Assembly (NCBI RefSeq): GCF_019703515.2
Contig: NC_059372.1
Span: forward strand, 16,095,492 to 16,159,491
Source: Myxocyprinus asiaticus
Taxonomy: Eukaryota > Chordata > Actinopteri > Cypriniformes > Catostomidae
DNA length: 64,000 nt
Direction: 5' to 3'
Shown: positions 47,101 through 59,306 of the stretch, in pieces
Position numbering within the stretch: the stretch's first letter is position 1
Layout: each line of letters opens with the position of its first letter
Notes under the pieces: model-generated
Seen by the model: the letters and a program-made list of their open reading frames with translations, nothing else
Told to the model about the DNA's origin: nothing
Databases searched by the model: none
Program-made: the position numbers and the translations under genes

Positions 47101-50100
47101 AGATACTTGTGAACATGTTGTAGTAGTCAATGGCCACCACAGCCTTGCAAAGAGCCAGACCGAAGGGCCAGAAACCAAGGAGGACATCCGTGCCTTGGAA
47201 GGGAAGAGTGGCCAGCACTAGTGCATCAGCCAGGGCCAGGTTAAAGATGTAAATGTTGGTGGCTGTTTCCATCTTCGTGAACCTGTGGCATGTACAAAAT
47301 CACTCATCAAAAAATGTCATCATTACAGAACATTTTTTGGGAAAAAAACATGTTAGTAACGAAAATAATGCAAAGAGAGTAGTTACTTTGTGTTTACAGG
47401 TATGAAGGCAAATCCAAGGATAATCTTTATAAATAAAATTATTTTTTGAGCCAAGTAAAAATTTAAAATTTGTCATTATGTCATTCTAGAAAATACAATG
47501 AAATTATTCTGTGAAGACCAGTGCAATTGCATGATCTGTTCACACCTTCACATATTTACAGAAAATGGTATTCATAGCCCTAACGAATGGAAAAGATATT
47601 GCAATTGTGCAATATCTTTTGAACTTTGACACACAGTATTGTCTTATTGATCATCTGCCACTTTTTGGAATGTCATGCCATATGACGACATATCGACAAA
47701 TATAAGCGCAAGCAAGAGCATCATTCAAAAAGCAAATGACAATGATTAAAGCTAGATCTTCAGTATTACAAGCCTTGTAACTATGAATATTGAATCTAAA
47801 TTTAATCACTCATCTTTATCCCCAAATAAGCAGTTTATACACAGTTTAATCTAAGCATAAATTGGATCTTTCTGGATATGAAGAGAAGACTGTGGCAGTG
47901 ATGTGCTGACTCCTCGTTAAAAATTCTTACAGCCCTCAAGAGGTAGTTTGACACTTTTCAGTCCAAATTCAATGAAGCTGAAAAATAAGCTATGGTCTTT
48001 GAAGGTAAAGAAATATCTGCAGGCGGTGCTAGGCAACCAGCCTAGCAACAGGTTTTAAAATAGGCCCATAGGACTATATATTACCACGTCTGTGAGTAAT
48101 GACCATACATACACATGAATGCATGAACACACACATTATAAAACACAGCATAAAGACAAAGACACATTCACTTTTCCCTGTATAGCATGTGCGTTTTATA
48201 CACACCAGAATCATAAACTAACTTTGAGGATGCTTCAATTTAAAAAAGACCCTTATGTGACACAGCAATTCTATTTTCTGACTCTTAATTATGAGGCAGA
48301 TATGCCCGTACATTAGATCAGCATGGAATTCCTTCATAATTATACCTTCAACGAAACAGTCATGAGAGGGGGCGAGACAAAATGACTACATCGTTGTGCC
48401 TGTCATCCTAAAGCAAACACGCAGGCAAAGAGTGTGAGTTGGTAAATTAGGAGGACATTTTGCCTTACTTTCATAAAATCTGCATGAATCTGAAAAATGT
48501 ATTCTACTTTACTGTAAAAATCATTGCGTATTTTGCTTATCTGAACTTTATGGATTCTGTAAATGTGTTCATTAAAGCTGTCTTAGCTCCTGTCTAGGAG
48601 GGTTGGGAAATAACCAAATGTTTATTTAGCAATGTAATAAACATGCAGGCGTGCAGTTTTGAGACTGGCAGACACAATCTACAATGGTAACTGTGGATAG
48701 TGAGAGCAAGAAAAGAAAAATTATGTCACTTCAAGCCAATATTTCATCATGTTAATATACAGTTCCATCTGCTGTACAAGAACATGTTGAGTGCTTTAAT
48801 TAAAAGTATGAATCACACAGTGCATAAAAATTTATCTGTGGAAAAAGCTCATTGATTTCCAGTCTTCATCTTACAGCAAATACTACACAAATGAATAGAA
48901 ATATATCTCTAAGAAGTGAGCTAAGGATGAAGAATATATGTTTGAATGTATGTAACAAAATCTAAATCGCCTACAATGGAGCACTAACCATATTTAAAAG
49001 TTTAAAAAAAAAATGTCTCCCCTTTTCTCCCCAATTTGGAATGCCCAATTCTCAATGCGCTCTAAGTCCTCGTGGTGGCATAGTGACTCGCCTTAATCCA
49101 GGTGGCAGAGGACGACTCTCAGTTGCCTCTGCGTCTGAGACAGTCAATCCGCACATCTTATCACGTCGCTTGTAGAGCGCGTTACTGCGGAGACGTAGCG
49201 CGTGTGGAGGCTTCACGCTATTCCCTGCGGCATCCACGCACAACTCACCATGCGCCTCACCGAGAGCGAGAACCACATTATGGCGACCACAAGGAGGTTA
49301 CCTCAAGTGACTCTACCCTCTCTAGCAACCGGGCCAAATTTAGCTGCTTAGGAGACCTGGCTGGAGTCACTCAACACACCGTGGGTTCGATCTCGCGACA
49401 CCAGGGGTGGTAGTCAGCGTCTTTAATCGCTGAGCCCAGGCCCCCTATTTAAAAGTAATTTAAGGAATAGTTCACTCAAAAGTTAAAATTATTTTATTAT
49501 TTCCTGACCGTCGTGCCATCACAGATGTGTATGACTTTCTGTGTTCTGCAGAACACAAAGATTTTTAGAAGGATATCTAATCTCTGTTGGTCCTTATGAT
49601 GCAAGTGAATGTTGACCAAAATATTGAAGCTCCAACAAGCATGTAAAGGCAGCATAAAAGTAATCCATAAGACTCCTGTGGTTTAATCCATGTCTTCTGA
49701 TGCGATCCAATCATTTTGCATGAGAAGAGACCAAAATATAACTCCTATTTCACTATAAACCTTGACATCAGCAGTTTTCTTGGCGATCCTGATTTCCAGC
49801 TCATTTACACTTCCTAGCACCATCTAGCACTCTGCACATGCATCAAGCACTATAAAGTTTAATCGAGCTTGAAATCATGATCGTAAGACCACAATGGCAA
49901 GATGTACATTGCAAAAAGGAGTTACCTTTTGGTTGGTTTTCACACAAAACCAATTGGATCGCTTCAGAAGACGGATTAAAACACTGGAGTTTTATGGATT
50001 ACTTTTATTCTGCCTTTATGTGCTTTTTGGAGCTTCAACGTTTTGGTCACCATTCACTTGCATTGTATGGACCTACAGAGCTGAAATATTCTTCTAAAAA

Positions 50101-50565
50101 TCTTCGTTTGTATTTTGCAGAAGAAAGTCATACACATCTGGGATGTCATGAGGGTGAGTAAATAATGAGATAATTTTTATTTTTGGGTGAACTATCCCTA
50201 TAAGGTATTTTTGTGTTTGTTTTACCTTGAAAATAACCCTACTCAATGTACATACTTCTTGCATGTATTTCTTCTCTACATATCACTCAATATAGTGAAT
50301 TCCCTCTAGCACACACACTCAATATGCTCAATATGACCTCCAGCAGTTGTTCTCACCTAATAATTACATACATGACCACGCAGTTCCCCACGAGTCCCAC
50401 CACGCACACAATTAAGTAGACTACAACGACGGTTATCTTTATGCTCTTAGGTAAAAGTCCATCTTCAACATCAGGAACACTTAAATTCCTCTGCAAAAGC
50501 GTGTCGTTAAACATCTGTTGAATGAGAGTGTCTCTGTCGCCGGTCAACTCGTCGCACAGGTCCAT
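43593..50565 (-). CDS. oprl1: Nociceptin/orphanin FQ receptor, three coding exons
   Basis: The coding path is 50565-50357, 47282-46927 and 44158-43593: 1131 nt, 376 residues plus stop (human OPRL1 has 370). All junctions are GT/AG and in phase, at the usual opioid-receptor intron positions. It is a class A GPCR. Visible landmarks are TM1 [13 protein letters not shown]2 Asp89; TM3 Cys115 and the ligand-binding Asp122-Tyr123; DRY 139-141; CWMP in TM6; and NPVLY in TM7. FQGTD after TM2, the PVQV motif in TM6 (other opioid receptors have an I-H-I type motif) and the acidic second extracellular loop (GQVEEDANG) identify the nociceptin receptor. It should couple to Gi/o in neurons. N-glycosylation sites NDT and NLS lie in the N-tail. 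Family and subtype are both well supported. Confidence 0.94.
44330..45001. repeat. Fold-back element, family A (in oprl1 intron)
   Basis: Starts gttcacccaaaaataaaaat and ends ttgaactatcccttt, with the usual arms. It carries a different central region (gatgcgcattctttgtgcat, cgctgcctactgggcag) that also occurs at 57990-58040. Confidence 0.8.
45383..46361. repeat. Fold-back element, family B, interrupted by a SINE
   Basis: Starts taaaggaatattcccggttt, caacagcatttgtggcataa. Ends gccacaaatgctgtcgactg, aatccagaatattccttta. A SINE (45802-46238) sits in the right half. Lies in oprl1 intron 2. Confidence 0.8.
45802..46238 (-). mobile_element. tRNA-derived SINE, copy 2
   Basis: On the minus strand it begins ggggcctgggtagctcagtg, has a B-box-like ttcgaatccc, and ends gggcattccaaattggg. 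The flanks (taggttttttctttttt / tagtttttgctttttt) look like an imperfect target duplication. Confidence 0.8.
46927..47282 (-). CDS. oprl1: oprl1 coding exon 2
   Basis: The exon is 356 nt and encodes the end of intracellular loop 1 through extracellular loop 2. It begins FTKMETATN after the split Arg codon. It contains NLALAD (TM2), FQGTD, WPFG, the disulphide Cys, IDYYNMFTS (TM3), DRY and TM4. The acceptor is ccacag before 47282. The donor is aatg followed by gtagtc at 46926. One trailing base joins the next exon to complete a Gly codon. Confidence 0.93.
47283..49001. other. oprl1: oprl1 intron 1, first part
   Basis: AT-rich intronic DNA with no recognisable gene or named repeat. Confidence 0.5.
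49002..49445 (-). mobile_element. tRNA-derived SINE, copy 3
   Basis: Complete copy ending (minus-strand head) ctgagcccaggccccc. It is flanked by an exact 11-bp target duplication, tatttaaaagt, at 48991-49001 and 49446-49456. The B box reads gggttcgatctcgcg on the plus strand. Confidence 0.88.
49461..50201. repeat. Fold-back element, family A (in oprl1 intron)
   Basis: Starts taaggaatagttcactcaaa and ends tttgggtgaactatcccta, with family A arms. The central third differs from other copies. Confidence 0.8.
50357..50565 (-). CDS. oprl1: oprl1 coding exon 1
   Basis: This exon encodes residues 1-70: a short extracellular N-tail (about 40 residues) with N-glycosylation sequons NDT and NLS, then TM1. 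It ends in the Arg codon split AG|G across a donor reading aggtgagaac on the minus strand. The ATG at 50565 is preceded, ten bases upstream, by a pyrimidine-rich acceptor (ttctcttcaacag). A non-coding upstream exon is therefore likely, as in mammalian OPRL1. Confidence 0.92.
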
Positions 50566-50575
50566 CGTTCAACAA

Positions 50576-50750
50576 CTGTTGAAGAGAAGACAAACTGATA
50601 GAAAAATTAGAATAGCTTTGAGGTGAGAAATCTGGACGTTTTGGCCAACGCCTTATAAACATATTGAGATATCTGAAAGTGTATTATGTAGCATTGCAAA
50701 GTAGTAGCCTATCCTTACCTCACGAAAATGCAGAGGAAACTGAAAGTATG
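50576..50750 (-). promoter_or_regulatory. oprl1: Probable oprl1 5' UTR exon end and 143-bp leader intron
   Basis: On the minus strand a strong donor (cgtgag followed by gtaaggat, cut after 50719) faces a strong pyrimidine-tract acceptor (ttctcttcaacag, exon resuming at 50575). The ATG lies ten bases into the resumed exon. Removing 50718-50576 would give a spliced leader. This is a prediction from splice-site appearance only; the transcription start is not visible. Confidence 0.5.
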
Positions 50751-51991
50751 TGACGCGGTCCGGTGAAATTGCATAGAGATAGACTGGTATGAACAATCTC
50801 AAATCAAGAAAAAAGGACTTTTACCACTTAAGATTTCATTTTCATCTGGGCGAGTCTTCTGAAAATGTCACCGCGCAGAGTGCGTCGTTCACTTCGTTTG
50901 GGCACATTATACAGAATACAGATCGTTACTGTAATCATACACTGCGCGTGCGCGTGATCTTGAAAGAGAGAGAGTGCAACTGTTGATCTTATGATGCTCT
51001 TTGTGAAGAAAGCAATCAAGAAGGAAAGAGATGCAGAGAAGATTTCAACAGTTTCATTCCTAGTGGATTAGTATGCGCTCCACATTTTGATACATGCCCA
51101 TGTGTTCTAGGCTATGGCTATGTAAATCTATAAATTGCCCAGCAAGAACACATAGTGCGGTAAAGTTAGTTTTATATTTGACATTTGTTTGACATTCGCG
51201 ACAATACCCATTAAACTCTCTGTGCCTATAACATTTTCAAGACAAACCATCTTGGAAATGAATGAAATGGTTTTCTTTGTCTAGCACAAAGCTGAATTTT
51301 TTTTAAAAATTCCATATAAATCAATTAAACAATTTAACCATTTGATATTATGACATCACAACAAATATGAAATGTTCTTAAAAATATCCCCTTCATGACA
51401 CAATGCTCTGTTTGTGGAATTAACATTCTATATGTTTTCAAATAAATATAGTAGTGTAAATGTTTGTAATAGTCTAATTCCATTAAACTCAATGACCATT
51501 TGACCTAGAGACATGAAACCAACTAAAACACTCAGAATATTATTCTTCATATAGCACAAGATGAGATATTATAATTCTATAGTCATTGAGTTTAATAGAT
51601 TTATAGGGATAATTGAATCTGTATAAAAAGTACTGAACATTTACTCTCAAAAACTAGTCTTAGCCTATACTCGGGGTCAATTTTAGGATTTCAATCTTAG
51701 GGGAGCTTAGCCCCCAATTACACTATAAAGATATGCACATTTAATGTATTCCACTCTGTTGCATAGATTGTGTTTTGTTTTTTAAAACTTTTTACATCAG
51801 TATTTACATCAGTTTACATCATTCATTCAGAATTTTGTCATTTTCAATAATAACTATGAAGTTATAAAAATAACCCGCTTGAACAATGTACAGTAGACAA
51901 ACCATATATTATTGTAACTGTCTATTTATTGGCAACCCATTTCATCTGTCCAAATCATTCCTTTATTTGTTCTCTATTTATTACCAAAAAT
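50751..51991. other. Upstream region of oprl1
   Basis: Presumably holds the oprl1 promoter nearest 50750-50950, where sequence is locally less AT-rich (gcgcgtgcgcgtgatc near 50945). No clear TATA box. An inverted repeat lies at 51479-51600. Confidence 0.4.
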
Positions 51992-52294
51992 TGTAGCACT
52001 TTACAATAGGGTTATATTTGTTAACAGTCAATGCATTAGGTATCATTAACAATGAACAATATATTTTCTCAGTATTTATTAATCTATGTTAATGTAAATG
52101 TATGAAAATACAATTATTCATTTTTATTTCACGTAAGTTCATAATGCATAACTTATGTTAACATGTACATGTTTTTTAGTTACAATAACATTAACCAAGA
52201 TTAATAAGTGGTGGAAAATTATTGTTCATTGGTTCATGTTTACTAATGTTGTTAATGAATGATGACAAATACAACCTTATTGTAAAGTGTTACC
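51992..52294. repeat. TIR element (relative of 22379-25603)
   Basis: The left end tgtagcactttacaataggg and right end ccttattgtaaagtgttacc are inverted. Internal taacattaacc/gttcat repeats match. Uninterrupted, about 300 bp. Confidence 0.75.
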
Positions 52295-52786
52295 AATAAA
52301 ATGATAAAACATGAATCAATCATTTCACAACTTCTGTAGTTTAAAATTATATCAAACACTATATAAAACACCACAAAAACCTATTACTACAGTAAATGAC
52401 ACATTTATTTAGTTGACTGAATTAACTCTAGATGATGTTTCTCTGTCTGTCATTAACTTGTGACTTAAGTCTTTGAAATTCGTTCACCAAAAAGATTCAT
52501 CCAGATTCGTTCACTGATCCGTTCTGTAACAATTTTTTTTAAATCACACATCTTTTATGTGTTTTGAGTGAGTCATTAAACACAGTGCTTGAAGTGGGGC
52601 GGTACGCAGCGGTACACAGTACCTGCACTTCTATAGGCCGAAACATACTTTACGCAAGTACACAAATGCAGACGCGAGCGCTTGGCCAACGCATGGCCAA
52701 CGCGTGGTCCACATACATTACGTGTGCACTTGCGTTGCTCTGGCGGTTACAAACCTCAGACCACAAGAGGGCAATAGATTTTTTAG

Positions 52787-52979
52787 GCGTGACCATGAAA
52801 CCGGTGCTGTGTCCGAAACCAGGAAAATGCTGCCTTCGGAGGCTGTATACAGAGGCAGGATAAAAATAAGGTGGTTTTCAAACTGTTCAGAGACCAGTTT
52901 CCTTAAGAGTTCCATTCATTCAAAACAGCTGTTAAGCCATTAACAGATTAGGCAGCAATCAGTTTTTGGATGCAGCCCA
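52787..52979. repeat. Small TIR element, family C
   Basis: The left end gctgtgtccgaaaccaggaa, atgctgcc and right end ggcagcaatcagtttttgga, tgcagcc are inverted. Related to the ends of 34612-35228. Confidence 0.55.
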
Positions 52980-53322
52980 GATGTGGTAGATGAGTCAATA
53001 GTTGAGAAGTGGGGAGAGACAAGGAGGAAAAACAAGTTAATTTAAATGGACTGGGGACAAAAATGTTATATATTTTTCAAAAAGATTCAACTAAAATTGG
53101 TGCCCGAGTCCGCCATGACAGTTGTTGTTTGAAAGAAGAAAATCTGCTCTAGCGCCCCATGCGGAAATGCTGAGAATGCAGCGTATACTTGCGCTGTGTT
53201 ATGGATTGAGCGCTGACACATTTCACAACGCAACAATGCGTGATATCGAGCTTACGCAGCAGGGTGAGTCTGCGTTCACATACTTGTGTTTGGGCCCCAT
53301 AAATTACTCTACAGAGTGCCGC

Positions 53323-53708
53323 TGTCATGATAAATTGAGTCCGCCCGGTAAATCAGTCCCCATATGACAGTATATATCACAGTGATTCCATTGGCTCAAA
53401 GAGCTAATAATGGGTACTCTATTCAGTGCCTGATTAAAAATCTCTTTAATGATATTCACTTTATGGTATATGCTGTTTTAACTATGTAAATATGAAATTT
53501 AATGTCTTTTAAATCATATATTACACATAATAATATATAACTGAATTATAGATTGTGAAATTAAAGATTTGTCATTGTTTGTGTTTTTCAATTAGCCTAG
53601 ATTTCAATGACATGCTATCACAATAACATGATAGGTTTTTGCTCAGACATTAAAAACGGTTACCCAATGGGGACTCGATTTACTGGGCGAACTCAAATTA
53701 TCATGACA
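53323..53708. repeat. Inverted repeat with 41-bp arms
   Basis: Left arm 53323-53363 and right arm 53667-53708 are reverse complements with only a few differences (tgtcatgataaattgagtcc... / ...aactcaaattatcatgaca). The spacer of about 300 bp is AT-rich and non-coding. Probably a miniature transposon. Confidence 0.7.
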
Positions 53709-56700
53709 CCAGCAGTTTCCCTTGCATACCACCACTTCTCAGAGTCTCCCGGTACGATGTAATGTATTTATTTAATGTATGTCAGTGATTTTATGCGGCC
53801 TGCCAATCACTTTTATCTGATCTTCCAAATGATTTTGATAAAATCACGGTAAACATCCGAACCCTCTCTGAGCAAAACTCAGCAGTGAGTTCAACAACAC
53901 TCGACACATGCAACAGCATCGACGCTCTTCAAGCGATCCGTGGTCCAGTTCCAGAGGAGTGAGTGTGTTTAAGCTTGTCTGGACATAGTTCAGTTTCACT
54001 CTTCTCCAAAACATGAACCAACAAATTTTGGGTGAGCACTACAGACTTAAAAAAAACCTGTTACAGAAGTGATGTCAGCTCATATGCACAACCTTTTTTC
54101 ACAAGAGGCAAAACGATGATGAAAACCTAACCTTCAAAGAAAATACACAGGAAATTTTGCTTTTATTCTCCATTCTTTTCTGTACTGCTCGTAAAAAAGA
54201 TTATGTGAATTGTCATTGAACTTGCCTATGAATATATCCTGACAGTGTTTGGTTCTGCATTGTGCTCAGTCCTGAACATCATCAAATCAGTTCATTCACC
54301 GTTTCGAATGATTATTATCTGCACAAGTATCAGGCTCCTGTGTGCAAATTAATGTGTGCAGGATAAGGAAGGCAAATTTTTGCCCTCATTGAATGGGAGA
54401 GTAATAAATTTAAAAAAAAAAAAAAAAGGAAAAACAGACAAAATGCTCCTTTTCAGTTTTAGGCTACATTTATTTTCTGTGAAAAGATTTCTACGTTAGA
54501 TTGCCATTGTTCTCTTATGTGTGTTGATATTGACAAAGATACAGACTTTAGCAGATCTAAATATTCTTTCTCAGTTTTCATAAACAATAACCCTACTTTG
54601 TATGTTTTTATTTTCAAAGTAAAGCTAACCAAAACCTATTTGTTAGTTGAGGATGATTAAACCATTAATAAAGCACTAATTTGTTCATAACCGAAACAAG
54701 CCTAATTATCCTTTATTAAAATTTGCGTGTCAACAAATCTATTAAGAGAATTCAGCTAAGTGTTTAAGGATCATAAGTGTTTTCCCCACAAATGACAACT
54801 ACACATATCTATCATTTTGTGAACAGCTGTGCATGACTATACAAAAAGACAACAATATTAGCCTAAAAATATTTATTAGTGAATCAATTACGTTCTGAAG
54901 TCATTGTAATGTCATCAGTCACTTTTACTTATAATAAATAATTCAACAGATTAGATTACAGAACTAAGTAACATGGCTCCTCCTCTCCTTCAGTCGGTCA
55001 ACAGATCCTGATCATTGCTCGTCACAGAGTGAGTTCAGTTGTTCATTGAAGGGGCGTATTCGTTCAGTGAGTCAAACCAATGATGTGCTCCTTCACAGGC
55101 CACACTCGAATGCTATTGGCTTGTGCTATAGTCGCGCTGTCTTCTTAACAGGCAAGAAAAGTCATCAAAGCAAACTCTTGTGCTGCAAATTACAGCTCAC
55201 AATGAGCTATCACTGATTTGCATGCTGATTGCAGTGTCACAGTTTTTTGGGGTGGATGAAAGCCCTCTCAAATAAGGTCTAGAACTGCAGATATACTTAT
55301 TCTGCTACTTGTCGACTTAATTCTTAGCGCTACACTGAAATGAATGAGGTTACAGCTCTTGGAATTGGAATATTGGAACATTCTGATCTATAGAATATTG
55401 AGAATGATTCTACCATGATATCTTTTGCTGTGATGATGCTATAATACATCTCAAATCTGTCTGTTTGTTTGTCTGTCTGTCCGTTAGCACACTTACATTT
55501 TAATCACATTAGAAACCATGGCATGTTTGGATTTATATCAGCAAGTTCAATCTGTTTATTTATTGCTTTAGAAGAATGGAAACTGCCCTCTGCTGAAGGG
55601 CATTCTACAAGATTAGAAGCTACAAAGTTTTGCTGTACAATATACCACACTAACCTCTAGATCACAACTGAGATATGTCATACTTTTCATCAGAACGATG
55701 AATTCTGTTTCCTGTGAAATTACACCTAAGCCAGTTAAATTGCTTGGTTTATCTGGCAGTTTTTGTGATAAATTGTCACATGACAACAAGATAAATGATG
55801 TTGAAATATAAGAGAGTGTACTGAAAATATAAGAGTGTGATTGAACATGAATTAGATTCTATTGCAGCTAACTTTATGAGAGAGAGAGAGAGATGGTTTC
55901 ATGTGAACTTGCGCAATAGGTTTACTTTATATCATAATATATTCTGTTTGAAATATAGAATATATTTGGTATAAAATGGCAAGATTATTTTGAGTGAAAT
56001 ATGCGATGTGGATGAAGCATGGACTTAATAATGTGAAGCATGAGGCATTTAAAGGGATACCATGGCCTATGTTTTGGTTAGATTGAAAGAATTTTAATAC
56101 AATTAAATGCAGAAATACAATAAGGACTAACTGAAGAGTACTAAACTAAGCGGCTTCATGTACAAACTAAAATATGGTATCTTTACACTTCATTACACTT
56201 TTCCTATCCTACATGGTATTGTATTCAAAATACAATACACAGATGTAGATAAATCAGAGACTCAAGTGAGAGCTGACATGTAACCTTGAGAAAAAAAAAT
56301 TACAATGCTGTTGCCTGTGCCATCTTATTCACAGTAAAAGCCTTTACTTATGGCTACTGGTGTTACAGCATGACACAGAGAGAGAGGTGAAGCTGGAGAA
56401 TGTTTATAGCGATGATGTGCTGTGGGCTACAGGATATTTATAAGGAAGCAACACCACTGCAGCTCAGAGTGGAGATAAGTGAGGGGATATTTTGTATCCC
56501 AGTGGAGAACACTCAGTGAAATCTGAGGCAATCAATTTCCCCCTGCACTCACAAAAGCTCTGAAAAGCAGAGGCTGAAATACTCGGAGTGGTGCCATGGC
56601 AGGAAGATGCCAATGGGCTGGAGAGGCAGAGTGAAGATGACAGCAGTGACAGACGAAAGACAATGTGGAGACAGGTGGGAGAGATATAAAATGAGAAAAA

Positions 56701-57662
56701 AAACTAGAATGAAATGAAATGAACAGAATATGTTTCTCATTTGAGATGGTGTTTCCTCACCAGGCGAGTGTGTGTGTTCATGTGCCTCCTAGAATGCGTG
56801 TTTGTTTATAAGCTGATGTGTGGGTATAAAACATAAACATGGACAAATGAATATCTTTCCTTCTCAAAAGACATTCTATATGAGATGAGAAACACAAAGT
56901 TACCCCTGCATTTAGGAATCACATTTATATTGCAATTACATGCCCTACAGTGTCATCCAGTAGGAAATATCTAATAGAAATGCCTGGAAATTCGGAGATG
57001 ATATTCTTAATGCTGGTAAACTGAATGCTCAATAAAACACGTCTTCAAGAGTTCCACATGGAATAGATTGTAATAATCATTATAAATTTAATGAGAGGCG
57101 AATAAAAGGAAATTGTAACATGCTCAATAACCCCAATCAGAAACTGATTAGATTTATTCTGCATATGCTCAGTAAGCCTATGTGTAAGAGAAAGAAGAGA
57201 AAATTGAGGTCCTTTATCAACAGAAGAAATGCCTTCAAGAAGTGGAAATAATTTTTAATCTAGTTTTCTTCTTAAAGATTTGATGTTCTCAGCAGGTCCA
57301 AAGTTAACTTGACCTAGGTCAGTCTTGTAGCTTCCAGCTGTATCTTCAAGCAGTTTTTAGATTTAGTTTTAGATTGTCCATTAAATTCAGATATGGCAAA
57401 TGTAATGCAAATGTGTCTCCACAATTGCTACCATTTTGTTTGTATTTGGTAAAAGATTGCTCTTTAATCATAAGCTAATCAATTTTGAACTAATTTAATA
57501 ACAATAATAACAACAATAATAAGAAATATTATGATATTAGTAAATAATTAATGAGGTATTTGTAAATAGTGCTTACATTCTTTTAGAAAATATAATATTT
57601 AAGAAGTTGTATTTAGAGAATTTGGAAGGGAAAAAAGACTTTAAAAGCACCAGTCTTCTTTC
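53709..57662. other. Intergenic, no gene recognised
   Basis: AT-rich with short tracts of poly-A (54411-54427) and GA (55880-55892). Nothing coding or classifiable seen. Confidence 0.45.
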
Positions 57663-58769
57663 AAAGGGATAATTCACCTAAATTGAAAATTCTCTCATCA
57701 CTGACTCATGCCATCCCAGATGTGAATGACTTACTTTCTTCTGCAGAATACAAATGAAGAATTTTAGAAGAATATCTCAGCTCTGTAGGTCCATACAATG
57801 TGAGTGAATGGTGGCCAGAACTTTGAAGGTCCAAAAAGTAGATAAAAGCAGCATAAAAGTAATCTATAAGACTCCAGTTGTTAAATCTATATCTTCAGAA
57901 GGAATATAAATGGTGTGGGTGAGAAACAGATCAATATTAAAATCCTTTTTTACTATAACTCTCTTTCACTCTCGCATTCTTCTTCTTTTGTTTATTGCTA
58001 ATCATATTCTTTATGCATATCGCCAGCTACTAGGCAGAGAGGAGAATTTATAGTAATAAAAGGACTTATTGATCTGTTTCTCACCCACACCTATCATATC
58101 GCTTCTTGAAGATAAGTATTTATTTTTTTTATCCCCTTTTCTCCCAATGTAAAGTAATGGGAATGCCCAATTCCCATTACTTTAGTAGATCCTCATGGTG
58201 GCACGGTTACTCAATCTGGGTGGTGGAGGACAAGTCTCAGTTGCCTCCGCTTCTGAGACCGTCAGTCCATGCATCTTATCACGTGGCTCGCTGTGCATGA
58301 CACTGCAGAGACTCACAACATGTGGAGGCTCATGCTAACCTCCGCAATCCACGGACAACTTACCACATGCCCCACTGGGAACGAGAACCACTTAATCGTG
58401 ACCACGAGGAGGTTACCCCATGTGACTGTACCCTCCCTAGCAACCGGGCCAATTTGGTTGCTTAAGAGACCTGGCTCGAGTCACTCAGCACACCCTGGAT
58501 TCGAACTCGCGACTCCAGGGGTGGCAGTCAGCGTCAATACTCGCTGAGCTACCCAGGCCCCCGAAGATAAGTATTAAACCACTGGAGTCTTATGGATTAC
58601 TTTTATGCTGCCATTTTGTGCTTTTTGGACCTTCAAAGTTCACCATTCACTTTGTATGGATTTAAAAATCTTTGTATTCTGCAGAAGAAAAAATGTCAAA
58701 CACATCTAGGATGGCATGAGGGTGAGTAAATTATGATAGAATTTCAATTTGTGGGTGAACTATCCCTTA
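57663..58769. repeat. Fold-back element, family A, interrupted by a SINE
   Basis: Starts aaagggataattcacctaaa and ends gtgggtgaactatccctta. SINE copy 4 (58121-58562) is inserted in the right half. The uninterrupted sequence would be about 650 bp. Confidence 0.82.
58121..58562 (-). mobile_element. tRNA-derived SINE, copy 4
   Basis: Head on the minus strand begins ggggcctgggtagctcagcg, with B box gagttcgaatcca. An exact 13-bp target duplication (gaagataagtatt) lies at 58108-58120 and 58563-58575. Confidence 0.9.
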
Positions 58770-59306
58770 AAATATCCACAGAAAAGACATGGCCTGAAGG
58801 TAATTAGTTGGTGATTACAACATGATTTCATCCTGCCCTCTGCTGGTGGCATAATGTTATTGCGGAACATAACCGTGATACTCTTGTCTGCAGCTTTCCT
58901 TTCCTTTCTCAGTTAAACTCTATTTGTTGCTGGTCTGGGGAGGGAGAGGGGCATGAAACACCGAATAATTATCTTACATTCAATATGAAAAGTGTTCATC
59001 CCGACTTCATTCACACGAAAAACACACATACTGGACAGTGTAGGCTACTATCCATGCACATGTATTTATTACCAAAAAACAAAGCAGCAGCCTTCAATAG
59101 GTTTTTATTTATTTATTTATTTTTTATTTTTATTATTTTTTTATTTTATTTTTTTGACGTGAAACATCTTGACTTAGCGTGAAAGTTTTTCATATATATA
59201 ACAACCGTATATTTAATATAACAACAGTATATTTACACATATTATTATTTACATACATAATGGCCTCTATGAGACCACAGCTTCACGTTGAACACAAACC
59301 ACTCAG
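58770..59306. other. Downstream flank of npbwr2
   Basis: Probably the npbwr2 3' UTR. Several AATAAA-type hexamers lie on the minus strand (for example near 59060 and 59105-59125). A T-rich tract is at 59100-59155. Confidence 0.45.

Noticed and set aside
43593..50565. Kappa, mu or delta opioid receptor
   Set aside because: FQGTD after TM2, PVQV in TM6 and the [18 protein letters not shown] loop, together with the acidic second extracellular loop, fit the nociceptin receptor.
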